This document shows positions 52,009-64,000 of a DNA stretch of 64,000 nucleotides, piece by piece. The DNA is from Rhodamnia argentea (taxonomy: Eukaryota; Streptophyta; Magnoliopsida; Myrtales; Myrtaceae), in the NCBI RefSeq assembly GCF_020921035.1, contig NC_063157.1:5266501-5330500 (forward strand), read 5' to 3'. Made by a program: the position numbers and the translations under genes. Within the stretch, counting starts at the first letter, position 1. Each line of letters opens with the position of its first letter. A model generated the notes under the pieces. It saw nothing but the letters and a program-made list of their open reading frames with translations, had not been told where the DNA came from and ran no database searches.

Positions 52009-54043
52009 GTTTAGCTTACCACAGATTTGGTCCTGCTGGGGGTGAATTATTTATCAGAGGGTTCGCGTGAAGTGCCCAATTTGTAGCACTTGCAATACTA
52101 AAATAGATTGGAGATCATCATTTGCCTTAATCATTGAAAGGGAAGAGAATTCAACCTTTGTCTGCTGATACAGAATCATCTGACGAAGAAATTAGATAGG
52201 AACATCAGACACGGAAAGTCTTATTGTAAGTTCGGTCTGTGCAGTTACCGATACACATAACGCGTGATACTGCCACACACATCGATGGGGACAGCTCGGT
52301 ACTCAAAAAGGACCGGACACTTCATCACATTGGCTAAAACAAAAAGAATTCGCTGAAGGGTAAAGTTAAGTTTCCAAAATAGTTGCTAATCATCCATATG
52401 CGCATACTTGAACCGAGATGACCACCTAATGATCGGAACATCTATAGCCATCGTGTGTTCGATCACTTGTTGGGAGTTTTTTCCCGTCGGTCCCTGTATG
52501 GTACAGATGTCCAAGAAGAAAAGCCTCTGGTTCTTCCATGGACAGTTCTCATCTTTTTGAGAAAATAGAGGAAGAGACAGTACCTTAATTACATGGATGC
52601 AAGAACCTGGGGCAGGTTCTTTCACTTGGAGAGACTTTCTGTCAGCGGTTGTGTTATCTTTGTTTCTTTGCATGTTCACATCCTTTTGATTCCTAGAAAT
52701 GCACTATGATTTTAGCAATCTTACATTATAAAAATAAGATTGAGCCAAAAAGGCTGAAGAGGTTAGGATGAGGTTTTTGTCTGTGGATATGTACCGCATA
52801 ATCAGCCTGGATTTTAGCTGACATGTATTTTTGATAATAGGCTAGGCTGTACAGTTTAGATTCTAACATTCTCCTTACTAGCTGACATATGAGTTAAGCA
52901 TGTGATTTCTTTATAAAGTCAACTTATTTTGGCAAATTGAGGTGGAGAAACAGGGTGGATCAGCAATAATAGGGTGCCAAAAGCATCACCTAGGAGTAGT
53001 AGTTATGGTTTTCATGGCGAATCGTTTGACGTATAAACATAAGGGGCTTGCCGAGCCAATATAACAGTCCAAAATCTCAATTTGATTCCTGCTTGATACG
53101 GCAAGAGTCGGCTCATTAAGCAGAAACAGTTCAAGGCCAATGCTTAAGTCATGGCATGGATACCGACTGCAATTGCCTTCTAATCGGATGTGTTGAAGGG
53201 GGCCCTCATGCGAACGAGCATCATCAAAGCACAACGAAAAAAACAGTTATCATTCAAACTTAGATTGATACAGCACTTTGGTTAGGTAGGTGAAGATCCG
53301 CGAGTCCTCCTAATTCGCTTCTGTACTCTCTCTGTTAATTTAACTGGCAATGTACCAGGTAGAAAACAAAGCTAAGTTTTGTGGAATGAATGTCGTTTAG
53401 CAAGTGTGCCAAATCTGTCAATTCTCTCATCAAGGTTCTAAAATGGACCAAACCCAAGTTGATTCCATGGCTGGAACTTTCAGAAAGTCCATGAATTCGG
53501 TGAAGGCATCTCTTCTCATTATAATGAAGATAATAAGAAGCTGATGAGAAGTTGCCCCCAAAGACAAAAGCTGGCCAGCCTTTTGGGGGCCAAAAGGAAT
53601 CAATCTAAACAAATTTTTAAATTCCTAATACTCCTCTCTAACCTAAATATAAACCCACTAAGCTAACAAAGGGGGAGAAAAAAATTTGTCAACGAGTGAC
53701 CCACATTCAGTTCTTTTAGCAATGAGGACATCCTGCATTGTCTCAAATAAGAGTGGTGGGCATATGTCTAACATCTTCTCATTATTATAACTTCTCTTTG
53801 GGCAATCAAATTCAAAAATGCATCCCCATTGTTCAATCATGTCTTCCTCTTTAAAGAACAAGGCCAATTTGCTTTGTTTTCTAATATAAGGTCCGGCTTA
53901 ACTGGCAGAATCTTTCGTTGGTTTATAAGCTTCAATACGAGTGCCCTCTAGGCTTTGTTGCATTAGCAATTTGGTCTTGGATTCGGGTGGGGAACAGGGA
54001 AAGAAATTTTTTCTGCAGTTTCTTGGGAAGATTGAACTGGAAA

Positions 54044-55351
54044 ATGGGAAGGCAACCTTGTTGTGATAAGGTGGGATTGAAGCGTGGTCCATGGACTATA
54101 GAGGAAGACCACAAGCTCATGAACTTCATCCTCAATAACGGCATTCATTGTTGGAGGACAGTCCCTAAACTTGCAGGTAATTTTGTTTTATATTTCATTC
54201 TCAGGCATCGCTGCTTTCTTTTCCTTTAATTTTGGAAACTTAAATGGATCAAAAAGTTGAGTGGCTTGGTGATGAATCAGGCCTGCTGAGATGTGGGAAG
54301 AGCTGCAGATTAAGGTGGATTAATTACCTGAGGCCAGATCTCAAGAGGGGTGCTTTCACTGAGATGGAAGAGAACCAAATAATTCAGCTCCATTCGCGTC
54401 TCGGCAACAGGTACATGTGACATTTAGACTGAGCATGCCTCGGTGTCGCAAAAGCGCGCGCGCATCTTCGATTCAATTAGCCATACATCCTTCTACATGG
54501 ATGCCTCGTGATTCAGGCATTATTCCAGTTGTGTCTAATAAAACGGTACATGTAAATTACTGTTTAGGCGGGTGTCCAAACACTTATACAAACATTGTAA
54601 CTCAGACACTGGTCAAGAACTACGATCATTTGGGGCCAGGAATGTCGAGAATAACTCGAGACACGGAAAGAGATGCGACACATGAATTGTCAATAATAGT
54701 TGCTTAGCCAAGTTGTCGGGCCGCGGCATCGGTATACAACGAGTTTCACTCAATGGTTCTGATGCATTTGAGTTGCATGAACGCAGGTGGTCTAAGATCG
54801 CTTCGCATTTCCCCGGTCGCACGGACAATGAGATCAAGAACCATTGGAACACAAGAATCAAGAAGAAGCTGAAGCAACTTGGGCTGGACCCCATCACTCA
54901 CCAGCCAATTACAGAGGAAGATCACTGCAAAAATGGTGATGAAGTGGACCAAACTAATTCATTTAAAGAAGAAGAGGGAGTGCTCTCAAAGGTCAAGCCC
55001 AGGGACACCCAAGAACAGCGAGAGCAACCCGAACTGAAATTCGAGGAAGCAACCGACTTTTTGTTGAACTATGAATTGCTGCTGTGTGGCAATCTTGATG
55101 AGGGAGTTCGAGGGCCGAATCAAGAACCGGACAGGTCGATCTTGCAGAGCTCCAATACAATTTCCATAGAGGATTCTTCCCAGAACCAGTCCAATTCCAA
55201 CGGAGAGTCCAATTGCTCATCATCATCACTGCAAGAACATAACAATGGTGGTGGCGTCCAACAATGGGTTGATCGTGTGGACTCTATGCTGTCATGGGAT
55301 GGCTTTGATTTCTTAGAACAAGAGCTCTTCTTGTTTGAAGATAGATTTTGA
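54044..55351 (+). CDS. R2R3-MYB transcription factor
   Basis: Three exons (54044-54176, 54281-54410, 54787-55351) total 828 nt, 275 residues, in the standard plant R2R3-MYB exon layout: the first intron splits ..KLAG|LLRCGK and the second splits GNR|WSKIA. The N-terminus [20 protein letters not shown] leads into R2 (Trp in GPW, CWRTVP and LRWINYL). R3 begins [20 protein letters not shown], with Phe replacing the first Trp as usual, and ends [19 protein letters not shown]. The motif LDPITHQPI follows the repeats. The C-terminus is Ser/Asn/Gln- and acid-rich, ending in a [16 protein letters not shown] patch that could be an activation domain. The factor binds DNA in the nucleus. The subgroup is uncertain; it resembles members around MYB20/40/43/85 (secondary-wall and phenylpropanoid regulators), but this is recall only. 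Confidence 0.93.
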
Positions 55352-58300
55352 GCTTTGATTTGCAAGTTTTCTTTTCATTTTTCCTCTTTCCCTCCTTTCT
55401 TTCTTGATCGATACGTGTTTCTAGTTAGCCAAGCCACAAAATATGGGTTTCCCTTAATTTTTTTTTCTCAAAGAAAGATTATGGAGATCATGATTATGAT
55501 GTGCCATTCCCGAATGTCAAAAAAAAAAAAACAAAAACATGTTTGCTCTGGTTGTCATCTTAATCTTTCACAGATGCTTGTTCTATTACTAATTTGTCCC
55601 TAAAATACGTTGGATTTGCTCGTTATATACATAAGGTATCCCTTCACCTATGACCTTTGGCTCTACAACACTCGCTTATCTCGTCACGAAAGCAAGTTTA
55701 CATTCCATTCCCTCGCGGAATAGCAACGCGAGGGCATTGCGTGATTTGCGAGACACCATCAAGTTTGCTGTAACGAATGAGGACACCGCGGAAACACCGG
55801 TCACTGCGAAACCCCCGGTAATACACGGTATAACCCATCCAAGACCCTTGCTCTGAATGTCAAATTTCTCTGCTAACTTTCTTGCATCTCTGCAGTGTCC
55901 TTCAATTTGATTTTGTTGACTTCAAAGGTGCTTCATGAGGCTTGCCTCTTCAGTTTCCACTTTTATGTTATGCTTTGTTGTGTGGAGGCCAAACCTATAA
56001 TCTCACAATCTCTATGAATACGTGCTGAGCACTGAAAATGGAGTGCGCCCTCGGATCTCTCCTCCTCCTCCTACGGATGCATACCAGATAAAAATCTTGA
56101 CTTTTTTCCAATACAATTAGGCTTATCTTGGGTTGGCTCCATGATCATCTTAATGCTTACAACTCGAGCTCAAATGCTACTTTAACGTGGAGCGCATATA
56201 AAACATAATGGGTGTTGTCCGAGGTCCAAAAGGAAAGCTCGAGTTGGCGAATCGCGTCACAAAAATGGTTCGCGGGATGGGAAACGTGTGCGTCGGGGTG
56301 ATCGTTAGTTGGTAACTTGCGATCTGTAAAAGAAGATACTGGTAATTGGTACAAATTAAGAAAAATTGATAACTTCTTAGATTGGCAAATTCACGTAAAA
56401 GTTAGTAAATTTAAAGTCAGCTCGTTAGTTTACGTATTCGTTTTCTCCTGCAGATATTTTAACGTAAGAAACGACTCCCCCCCTTTTTTTTGCGAAACAA
56501 ATTATACAAAGGTATTTTATTTTCCTATGTGGTAATGATTGTGTGGAGTTAGTAACTGAACTTTTTTTTTTTTTGGTCGAAAGTGACTGATTAGTTAACT
56601 CACCCAAAATTTGAACCTCCAAGTTATAAAATCATGTGTACACAAAATTTCTTTTTTAGTTAGTGGCCTATCAGGAGCTCGAGGGGACCCCTTGACGCTG
56701 CACCAACCCCTATATATTCAAATCCACCTCCCATGAACAAGAGATAGAGAGAGAGAGAGAGAGAGAGCGCAAAAGAAAAATAATGATTCCTTTTATTAAC
56801 GTATATTCCTCCAAAGTCGACTCCTACTATAAAAATGTGTGGAAAATAAAAAACAATAATAATAGCCATGTGGGTTCACCCCATAAGCCACGAAACCTTA
56901 GAATGGCAACCCAAAATCATCATAACTAGAATCTTGAAACGTTGTAATGGAGAAAAAAAAATTATGTACCTGATTTGAAATCCATTATTCTTGATGCAGA
57001 ATAGCGACGATACAAAACATAATCTCTTCTCCTCTATTGCCCTTTGAATTGACTTCAATGAGACTGCCCCTCACCGATAGGGTTCTATAATTGCTCTTTA
57101 TTATGCATCGGGGTTAGAAGAAGGGGCTTGAGCTCTATTAATAGAGTTTTTAGCCAGACCGTCTCATCATGAACCAAGCTCAACTCGTCCCATATTAGCC
57201 AATCTCATATTATACTAATTAAGAATTTTTATCTCTTTTTTTTATTAGACCAATCCGGTAGGACGGCAACTGCAATATTAATTAGTGTAGGCCACATCAG
57301 AAAAAATCTGACATAACCCTCTTTGTTCGGTCTAGTTCTATGGTTAAGGTGGGTTTTCTTGGCGGTGAGCGGTGACATAATCACATACCACGTCAAAATC
57401 AAGTTGGTGAGTCTTTGTTTATTTGCTTCTTTGCTTATTTTATCGGATTAATTAAGATAAATGAGGAATAAGATGGTGCAAAGCATGTGGTAGCCGTCAT
57501 CAATGTAATTATAAAGGGCGTCATCATTTGTGCGCGAATATAGAATCGGGGAAGGATAACTTTAGATAATTTGAGAAGATCGTGTTTCTAAAGAAAGGAA
57601 TATGGAAGGTTAATTTTATGTTTCTCTCATGGCTGCTTTAGCCAGAAAGTTCTAACTTTTGTGTGCAATGATAAGAGTTTCTCATTTTTCCCTTCTTTCT
57701 TTTTTTTTTTTTTGGGCGGGGGGGGGCATTGTTTAAGGATATGTTAATTGAAGAAGCATCATGAATTCATTAAAGAAGATTAAGGATAGAATAGTGTTTT
57801 TTTTTAATGTTCATCTTTTTGGAGGAGCTAATGATTTGTATGTTTTCGTTATCATCACTGTACTTTTATTAGGGGTTTCTGTCCATGTTTCTTTTATTTT
57901 AACTGGCAAATTGATGGTGGGATCGAGCCAAAGAGCATCAAAAGTATGGTCAATGTAGCGAGGTCGTAGCAATTTTGTGGTAAAGACTTGATGTTCTTTG
58001 GCCTAAAGCGGTGGGTCTTTCACGATCCATTGTCCTTGTTGAGGTAATGCACAACCATGATTACATTGATTAGCGTTTGGTAATGGTGGGGTGTTCAGCA
58101 ATCTTCGGACTTAAGGGATTGCAAAGGTCAGCTTAGATCAGATTCCCAACCCAACCGAATCATGTAAGATTGTAGTCGGATTATCGAATTCGAGTAGATA
58201 TATCGAATCATTCGAAATAAGGTCGCGAACTAATTGAATTTCAGGGGACCACGGCTCCGATTAATAACCCGACTCAAGTTACAGGACAAGTTCGGGTCTT

Positions 58301-59170
58301 ATTCGGGACCTAATCGAATTGATTCAGGTTTGGAAACAGGGTAATCCATCTCACAGTAGCTACGCGGCCATCCCTGCCCTAACATTAGCCATCCCAAACT
58401 CGCTGCATTGCCATCCCTACCCAATCTTAGGTTCACTAAGTGTGACAGAGCATCCATATGTGGACACCCTAGACTAATACTGGAGCATCCAAGTCCGTCC
58501 TCCTGGAGGCAACCTCAAGAAAATGTGCAACTATAATGAATCGAACTTAGGCCTTGAACATTGTAGATAAACGTGCTTACCGCTTAAACAACCTCTAAAG
58601 TATGGGTTATCTATTGCAACTCGGCTTCCATGGAGCACGTTGATTTATATAATATCAGGGCAAAACTATCTTGATTCACAGATAGGTCAACTTGATATCG
58701 GGTGGCAGTATGCTCTTCATTTTAAGAAGCTGTCACGTACTGCATTAGTTTTTCAATCAACTTTCCCAAGTTCAGGTTGCTTTGATTACTCTTCAGCTCT
58801 TTATTTAGGTGATAAAACTCTTGGCTGCTCAGACTTGTTATATTAGAGAAAGAGACAAGACCGATCAGTTGTTCACAGCGAATTCGAATCAAACAAATTT
58901 ACCATTTGGAATGCTATGGCGTGGTCTGTATTGTGAAAAGAAAAAAGAGAAAAAATACATATTGCCCTTTCAGCAAAATTCTAGACTCTTGAGCTTTTCC
59001 TTTTTTTTACCAAATAACCTACTAGGAAACAAATGGGAGTCAAAACACACCCAACCTGGGTGTTGATTAACCCCACAACTACGTTGGGTTCTAATGCGAA
59101 ATCCAATATTACAGAAAGAAAGGGAAGAAAAGGTCAATATCATGCTTAAAGAGGTTGTAAACCCACGAAC
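55352..59170. other. Intergenic region, AT-rich
   Basis: The MYB 3' UTR is at the left and the C2H2 gene's 3' flank at the right. Between them is AT-rich DNA with a (GA)n microsatellite and short unrecognised frames. The stretch 57.1-58.6 kb contains 'ccgactcaagtt..cgggtctta' words that recall dispersed repeats. No gene is supported. Confidence 0.55.
56745..56767. repeat. (GA)n microsatellite
   Basis: A run of about 11 GA dinucleotides, seen directly. Confidence 0.85.
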
Positions 59171-62100
59171 TCAAGATGGTTTTTTCTTCCTTGTGCTCTC
59201 TGTGACGCGCCTCAAATCTTGTGTACCTCTTCTTATTCCCCTATGTATAGAACAACAGGTTATGGCAAAAACTACGTGAATATTCAGTAAGCTCTAAGAC
59301 CAGAGAGTATCAAGTTCAGATAAGACATACCTTTGATACAAGTAAACGAAAAGATAGAAAAGTGGCAACAGCAAGAGAACCAGAAGCGACATGGAGATGA
59401 AGAATATGCTTCTTCTCTCCTGCGTGGAAACAATGAAATATTGTAGTCAAGAACAGGGGCAGGAAGAAAAAAAGTGAGCAATGCTACAAATGAGCTTACA
59501 GCATGTAATGCTGACTACAACAATTTGCATTACTACATAACCGCATTAAATAGCTCGACCTGAATGATACAATTAATGGACACTAGAAGAACCTAAGCGT
59601 TCCTCACACCTCTGTGTCAGAGCTCCTGTTTTACCATGAAACAATCCAGCCCACAGACACAAAACAGCCTATAGATCCTAAGCAACTATTCATGCTCAAA
59701 TCAAGCTTATAATAGTTTGGCTAAGTGAATCCCAGAACATAGAGCAACAATGGCTATAACAAAGTCAATACTGGAACTTACTCTGCGACCCTTAGAGAAG
59801 GGCTTTTGACGTCCGTTGCAAGTATGGGCATCACAGAATTGGCGCAAGAAGAATTCTGTGAATATAGTGACAAACGCAAGGAAGTCTAGTTAAAGAAAGC
59901 ATCCATTTAGAACGATCGTCAAGAGATGCCTGAGAATTGTAAAGTACCATGTAGACGGCTCGCTGAAGGACCTTCTTTGACTGGAAAGCAGCTATCTGCT
60001 AAGCTCTGCAAACAATTGCCAATATGCAAATTCAAAGGGGGTTCCTATTTGAAGACTATATGCAACTGCAAGTGAGCAAGGGAAACTATAATTCCCATCT
60101 TTACACAAGAATTTCTTGATCACCTCGCATGAATGTTTATTTCTCACTGCAGCAGCAGGATTACACTTAGTCTTCTTCTGCACGGAATCCATCATAAGGT
60201 CACAATGCAATGCTCCACATAAATCTGCCAAGCATTTTCCTTGACTCTGTCGGTAGAACAAGTTTGTCATGTTTCACAAACTTAGGCTCCAAAGATATTG
60301 ATATACAAATGCCTATATCAGCTGAAAGCTAATAGAGTATGATAAATAATTATAAGACAAGGGGAATTAGCTGCAATGGTGTACCATCTCGTAGTAGTAC
60401 TTGAAGGTAAATTGCACTTGAAAGTGGATAAGAATTGGGCAACAAATTATGCTAGTGAAATATATTGAAGGACTAGCCAAAGTACAGGTAATGATAGACT
60501 ACCTATGTTGGTTTTTTGCTGCTCATACTTTTCTTGCTTAATGAAAGCAAAACCAAGGGCCTTTCATCATCCCTTCCAGAAACGTCTGACTTTGTTACCT
60601 CAGGTCTTGATTAATGCTACACCTTCTACAACTACACCTGGTTTGCAATTTGACCTTTAAATCAAATAAACCATATGATGCCTGAAAAGGCCTTCAAATG
60701 GGTATTTCACTTTATGATGGTGATCAAACAAATACTTATCATTATAGAATGTGACAGGGTTAATCTGGCTCTGGAAAATTTTAGAGTTCCTAACGAAGTA
60801 AATCTCAGAGAATTGAGAAAATTCCAACACAGTTCTCTATTTCAACTCAAATCAACAATAGACTATAATTAGGTCTTCAGCCCATCAACGTAATCATCAT
60901 GTCTATCTAATCAACTGAAATAGAACTAATCGAAACGATTTTTGTAGTATAGTAATCCAAATGTCAGGGTGAGGCAAAATAGATAATGCCGCTAATTGAT
61001 TGAAAAATATCGCAAACACGAGCCCACTTACCACATTTAGCAAATCATAGTGTCTGTTATCAAAATGCTGATCGAGAAATTTTTCTTCATAGAAGCTCTT
61101 TCGGCAATACCCACATCGCCATTCATTTATATCCACATGGATCTTATGTTGCTCCTGATCTCTGTATAAGTTATAATCAGGGTGAAGCCTACACTTATTT
61201 GGAAGCTGATACCTCTCTCTTTCTATAAAGGGCATCAGATACTGCAAGAGCCATGGAAAGGGTACGTATTTTAGTTAAAGCAAAGTCACAGGAACATCCC
61301 AAGAATGAAAAATTGTATTCTACGGTTACCTCCTCCATTACTTTTGATGCGGCTCTGCTCCGCTCTCTCGAACAGTGTATTTCATGTTCATGAATATTCC
61401 CCTGATCTTGCTTCAAGCCTCTGAAGTGGACATTCAAAATCTAGATTATCAGGCATAATGAACAGGTAAAGCAGAAGCAAATATGATATATGCACATTTT
61501 AAGTGGACCCAACAATAAGATGTTGGGTGTTGAAATTTCAACTTTCAAGTTGCTTAATCTTTCTCGCACAACACGTATCTCAGCATCTCAAGTTCCAGAT
61601 GGGTAAGCAACCGTACCTAGCAGCTGCAGACCCTTGAAAACCCTGGAGAATACGATGCATTTTCAGGTTCTATTTGGCATAAAGATGATCAATCAGCAAT
61701 ACTGCTTAGCACACATGCAAATGCCACCGGAAGAAGCAAATCAACAACCATATCAAGGACAATAACACATCGCCAGCAACAACTCCAGAGAGAACTCAAG
61801 GAACAAGCTAATATGGTAGCCAGACTAAAAGCATTACCAAAACTGAGGAAACAGAAGAAGAACAGACCCGATCGACTCAGGGAAACAAAATAATCACATA
61901 CACCTAACTACCAATCCAGCGGCAGCAACTCAACTCCCATCAACCTCGCCAGAGAGCTAATCGCGCCTTCTATCTCAGACTCACATTTAGCACTAACCGA
62001 GAATTACTCTGGGGACGTTCAGGAAGCGATGATTAAACGTAAGCCTAGTCAATATAAGTCAAATCAATCCACTCGTACTCGCTAGATCCTCGCCCCCTCA

Positions 62101-62441
62101 GCTACAATTTCGTGTTTTAACACCATCCAACCCCATCAATCAATCCATTAACCGACGCCAGGAACGATCCTAACAAGAAAAAACACCCTAGACCCATGAA
62201 TCGCCAGCGCTCGCTCAGGGCGGAAACATTCGAGCTAAACAGGGAAGTGGGAGCAGATAACCACGCGCCAATCGCGAAGAACAAGACGATCGATGAGCAA
62301 GGATCTATATACTTGTTTCACTTGCAGAGAAAGCGAGCTTGAATAGGCTCGACTAAATTGAAGGTAGAGCGATAGGGAGACGAAGAGCAAGGCGAGAGGT
62401 TTAGGCTTCGGACGTTGCTGCTCCATGTTGGCCTTTGCCAT
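59171..62441 (-). CDS. Membrane-anchored C2H2 zinc-finger protein (plant conserved)
   Basis: Eight coding exons (high to low): 62441 or 62426-62313, 61440-61330, 61241-61032, 60246-60124, 60005-59948, 59855-59782, 59419-59331, 59240-59171. From the ATG at 62426 they total 849 nt, 282 residues; the upstream in-frame ATG at 62441 adds five. The N-terminus (PKPLALLFVSLSLYLQFSRA) is a signal peptide. Then come FRGLKQDQGNIHEHEIHCSR, LPNKCRLHPDYNLYRDQEQH, one C2H2 finger (CGYCRKSFYEEKFLDQHF..H; Cx2C, x12, Hx4H), and Cys-rich CLADLCGALHCD and FFLRQFCDAHTCNG. A transmembrane helix (SLLVLLLLPLFYLFVYLY) is followed by a basic tail ending KKKPS. It matches a conserved plant family annotated only as C2H2 zinc-finger family protein. 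The signal peptide, Cys pairs and single helix suggest a lumenal or extracellular domain, so a DNA-binding role is doubtful. Confidence 0.9.
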
Positions 62442-64000
62442 CTCCCTCCATGCGCGAGTTCGTCGATGCACTCACGCCGAAATGGAGAAGTGCGCAAAAA
62501 AAAGAGAAAAAAAAATGAACAATAAATGAGCTGCTCAGGGTGCGCATGGTAACGCTTGTGCTGAGAAATTGCTTTTTCTATTTCTACTCCATAAGTTGAG
62601 AATTATGATTAGAGAAATTCATTTGATAGTAGCTGAAATTTTTACTTCTAAAATATTATTAACATAAAATCTTCTATGAAAAATTACTATCGGCGATCGA
62701 AAAATTTCTACTTCATTTTTAAGCTTTCTAAATTTCTTTAAAAAATAATTTTTATCATTAAAAAATATTATTTATTTTTTACTCCGGCCGCCGGAGATAG
62801 TTACTTGACGGTGGCGGCAAAGGTCGGCAATAGGCTATGGTAGTGGGTGGCGCGGTGGTTGACAATTGGTAGTGGGGAGTGGCGGTCGTCGACGATCACG
62901 GCTGGTAGAGGTCGGCGATGGGCGGTGGTCGACGAATAGCGCCGGCCGGTGGAGGTTGCGGGCGATGATGGGTTGAGGTCGACAATGGCCGATGGTTGGC
63001 GGCGGGAGGCGGTGGGTGGCGATCAACGAAGGTATGTAGTGGGTGATGGCGGGCGATGGTTAGCAATTGGTGGTGATCGTGGGCGGTGATGGGCGGCGAT
63101 GGGCGGCGGTCGGTGGAGGTCGGCGATGGGCAAAGGCTAGCGGTGGGTGGCGGTCGGTGGAGGTTGGCGATGGGCGAAGGCCGGCGGTGGGCAGCGACGG
63201 AGGTCGGTAGATGTGGGCATGGTCGAAAAGAGAATAATGACGTAATAAAAAGAGGGTGAGACGATAAGTACTTCTTGATTGATTTATTTATTTATTGTCC
63301 AAGAAGTGCTTCTTGAGTTGAGAAGCAACATTTTTTAACTTCTCAAATTGAGGGAAAAATAACTTTAGAAGTGAAAATTCACTTCAGAAGTAAAATTTTT
63401 ATCAAATGGATTTCTACTTCAAAAGTTACATTATCAAACAAATTTATGCTTCATAAGCACTTCCGGAGTAGAAATCCATTTTCAGAAGTGTTATTATGCG
63501 CACTCTTACGTTTAGCATGACCTGCTTGTCCAACTTGTCCAATCAAGATTCGCTACATCACTCGTTGCTCGGTTCCTTTGACCATTGCTCGACAATGAGC
63601 TGACATGGGCCATTGTTGGATGATCTGGGTTTTTAGCGGGGGGCAGGGGTCAATGGCTCGGGTGGCCAGTCTCCATTCTCGAATTGGGAATTGCCCCCTA
63701 AGGATTGGTTTGAAAAAATTGAAACCGAGGATCTCCCATAGATTTCATAAATTCACTTGGGAACTAGTCCCACCAAACAAATGAAGGCGATCTATAGCGA
63801 GAAAAGGAGATGATGAACTATTGAAGACGTGGTCGTGAGTTGATGGGGGTTGAGAGTTGAGGCCGTGAACTCGAGAGATGGAGACATAGACAGATAGATA
63901 ATGTAAATTAGGGATTTAAAACTTTTTATTTCTTTAGAAAATTATAAATTAAACAGTATGTATTACCAGTTTGGTCCTCATAGATGGCTATGCAATTCCA
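62442..64000. other. Intergenic region right of the C2H2 gene
   Basis: Bases 62442-62535 are the immediate 5' flank of the gene. 62536-63507 is a hAT-like non-autonomous element. 63508-64000 contains no supported gene; the sequence is unremarkable apart from some gatgg/gagg words. Position 64000 is the window edge. Confidence 0.6.
62536..63507. mobile_element. hAT-like non-autonomous element with G-rich minisatellite core
   Basis: The left end (CAGGGTGCGCATGGTAACGC) and the reverse complement of the right end (TAAGAGTGCGCATAATAACA) form imperfect inverted repeats of a type known from plant hAT MITEs. Subterminal 'atttctactcc' words occur on both sides. The centre (about 62785-63220) is a degenerate array of ggtcggcgatgggcggtgg-like units. 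No transposase is encoded. The flanking 8-mers do not match, so no target-site duplication remains. Confidence 0.6.

Larger units (their letters stand above)
47468..54043. other. Intergenic region with solo LTR and probable gene relics
   Basis: The AGP 5' flank is followed by exon-like fragments on the plus strand (48.4-49.1 kb and 50.7-52.0 kb), split by the solo LTR at 49137-50125. From 52.1 to 54.0 kb no supported gene is seen; minus-strand frames at 52386-52679 and 52986-53234 are unrecognised. The last several hundred bases are the promoter and leader of the MYB gene. Confidence 0.5.

Noticed and set aside
50126..54000. Internal domain and second LTR of the copia element
   Set aside because: No primer-binding site, protease, integrase or reverse-transcriptase motif and no second LTR copy was seen, so the element is called a solo LTR.
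54417..54707. 96-codon open frame
   Set aside because: It lies wholly inside the second MYB intron.

Overview
The window is nuclear DNA from a flowering plant, very probably a woody rosid dicot; Myrtales (Eucalyptus or a relative) is my best guess from style and repeat types, at low confidence. The evidence is AT-rich intergenic DNA, GT-AG introns with T-rich acceptors, plant-only protein families (trihelix GT-1, R2R3-MYB, arabinogalactan peptide) and plant-type transposon debris. There are no bacterial operons, no CRISPR and no phage genes.

Layout. (1) 1-710, minus: 5' part of an ankyrin-repeat gene running off the left edge. (2) 711-8334: transposon-rich intergenic DNA. (3) 8335-12739: two divergent nuclear genes for mitochondrial proteins, ribosomal protein mL54 (minus) and prohibitin PHB3 (plus). 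They may share a 280-bp promoter with three site II boxes at exact 17-bp spacing and a telo-box. (4) 15965-19426, minus: an 11-exon cytosolic GAPDH gene with a MITE in its last intron. (5) 22983-26174, minus: 5-exon trihelix factor GT-1. (6) 26175-31083: intergenic, with two unassigned transcription-like islands. (7) 31084-45187, plus: 18-coding-exon PGAP1-type GPI inositol-deacylase, about 14 kb, with one GC-AG intron. (8) 47171-47467, minus: a GPI-anchored arabinogalactan peptide. (9) 47468-54043: a probably decayed gene and a copia-type solo LTR. (10) 54044-55351, plus: R2R3-MYB, 3 exons. (11) 59171-62441, minus: 8-exon membrane-anchored C2H2 zinc-finger protein. (12) 62442-64000: a hAT-like non-autonomous element with a G-rich minisatellite core.

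The genes do not form a pathway. Two loose links exist: mL54 and PHB3 are both mitochondrial and may be co-expressed from one promoter, and PGAP1 remodels the GPI anchor class that the nearby arabinogalactan peptide carries. All exon boundaries were inferred by hand from reading-frame continuity, splice consensus and remembered family sequence, not from transcripts. In each multi-exon model the exon lengths sum to a whole number of codons and match the usual family length. I found no convincing new biological system. The best leads are the shared promoter and uORF arrangement, the GC-AG intron, and the decayed gene with the solo LTR.
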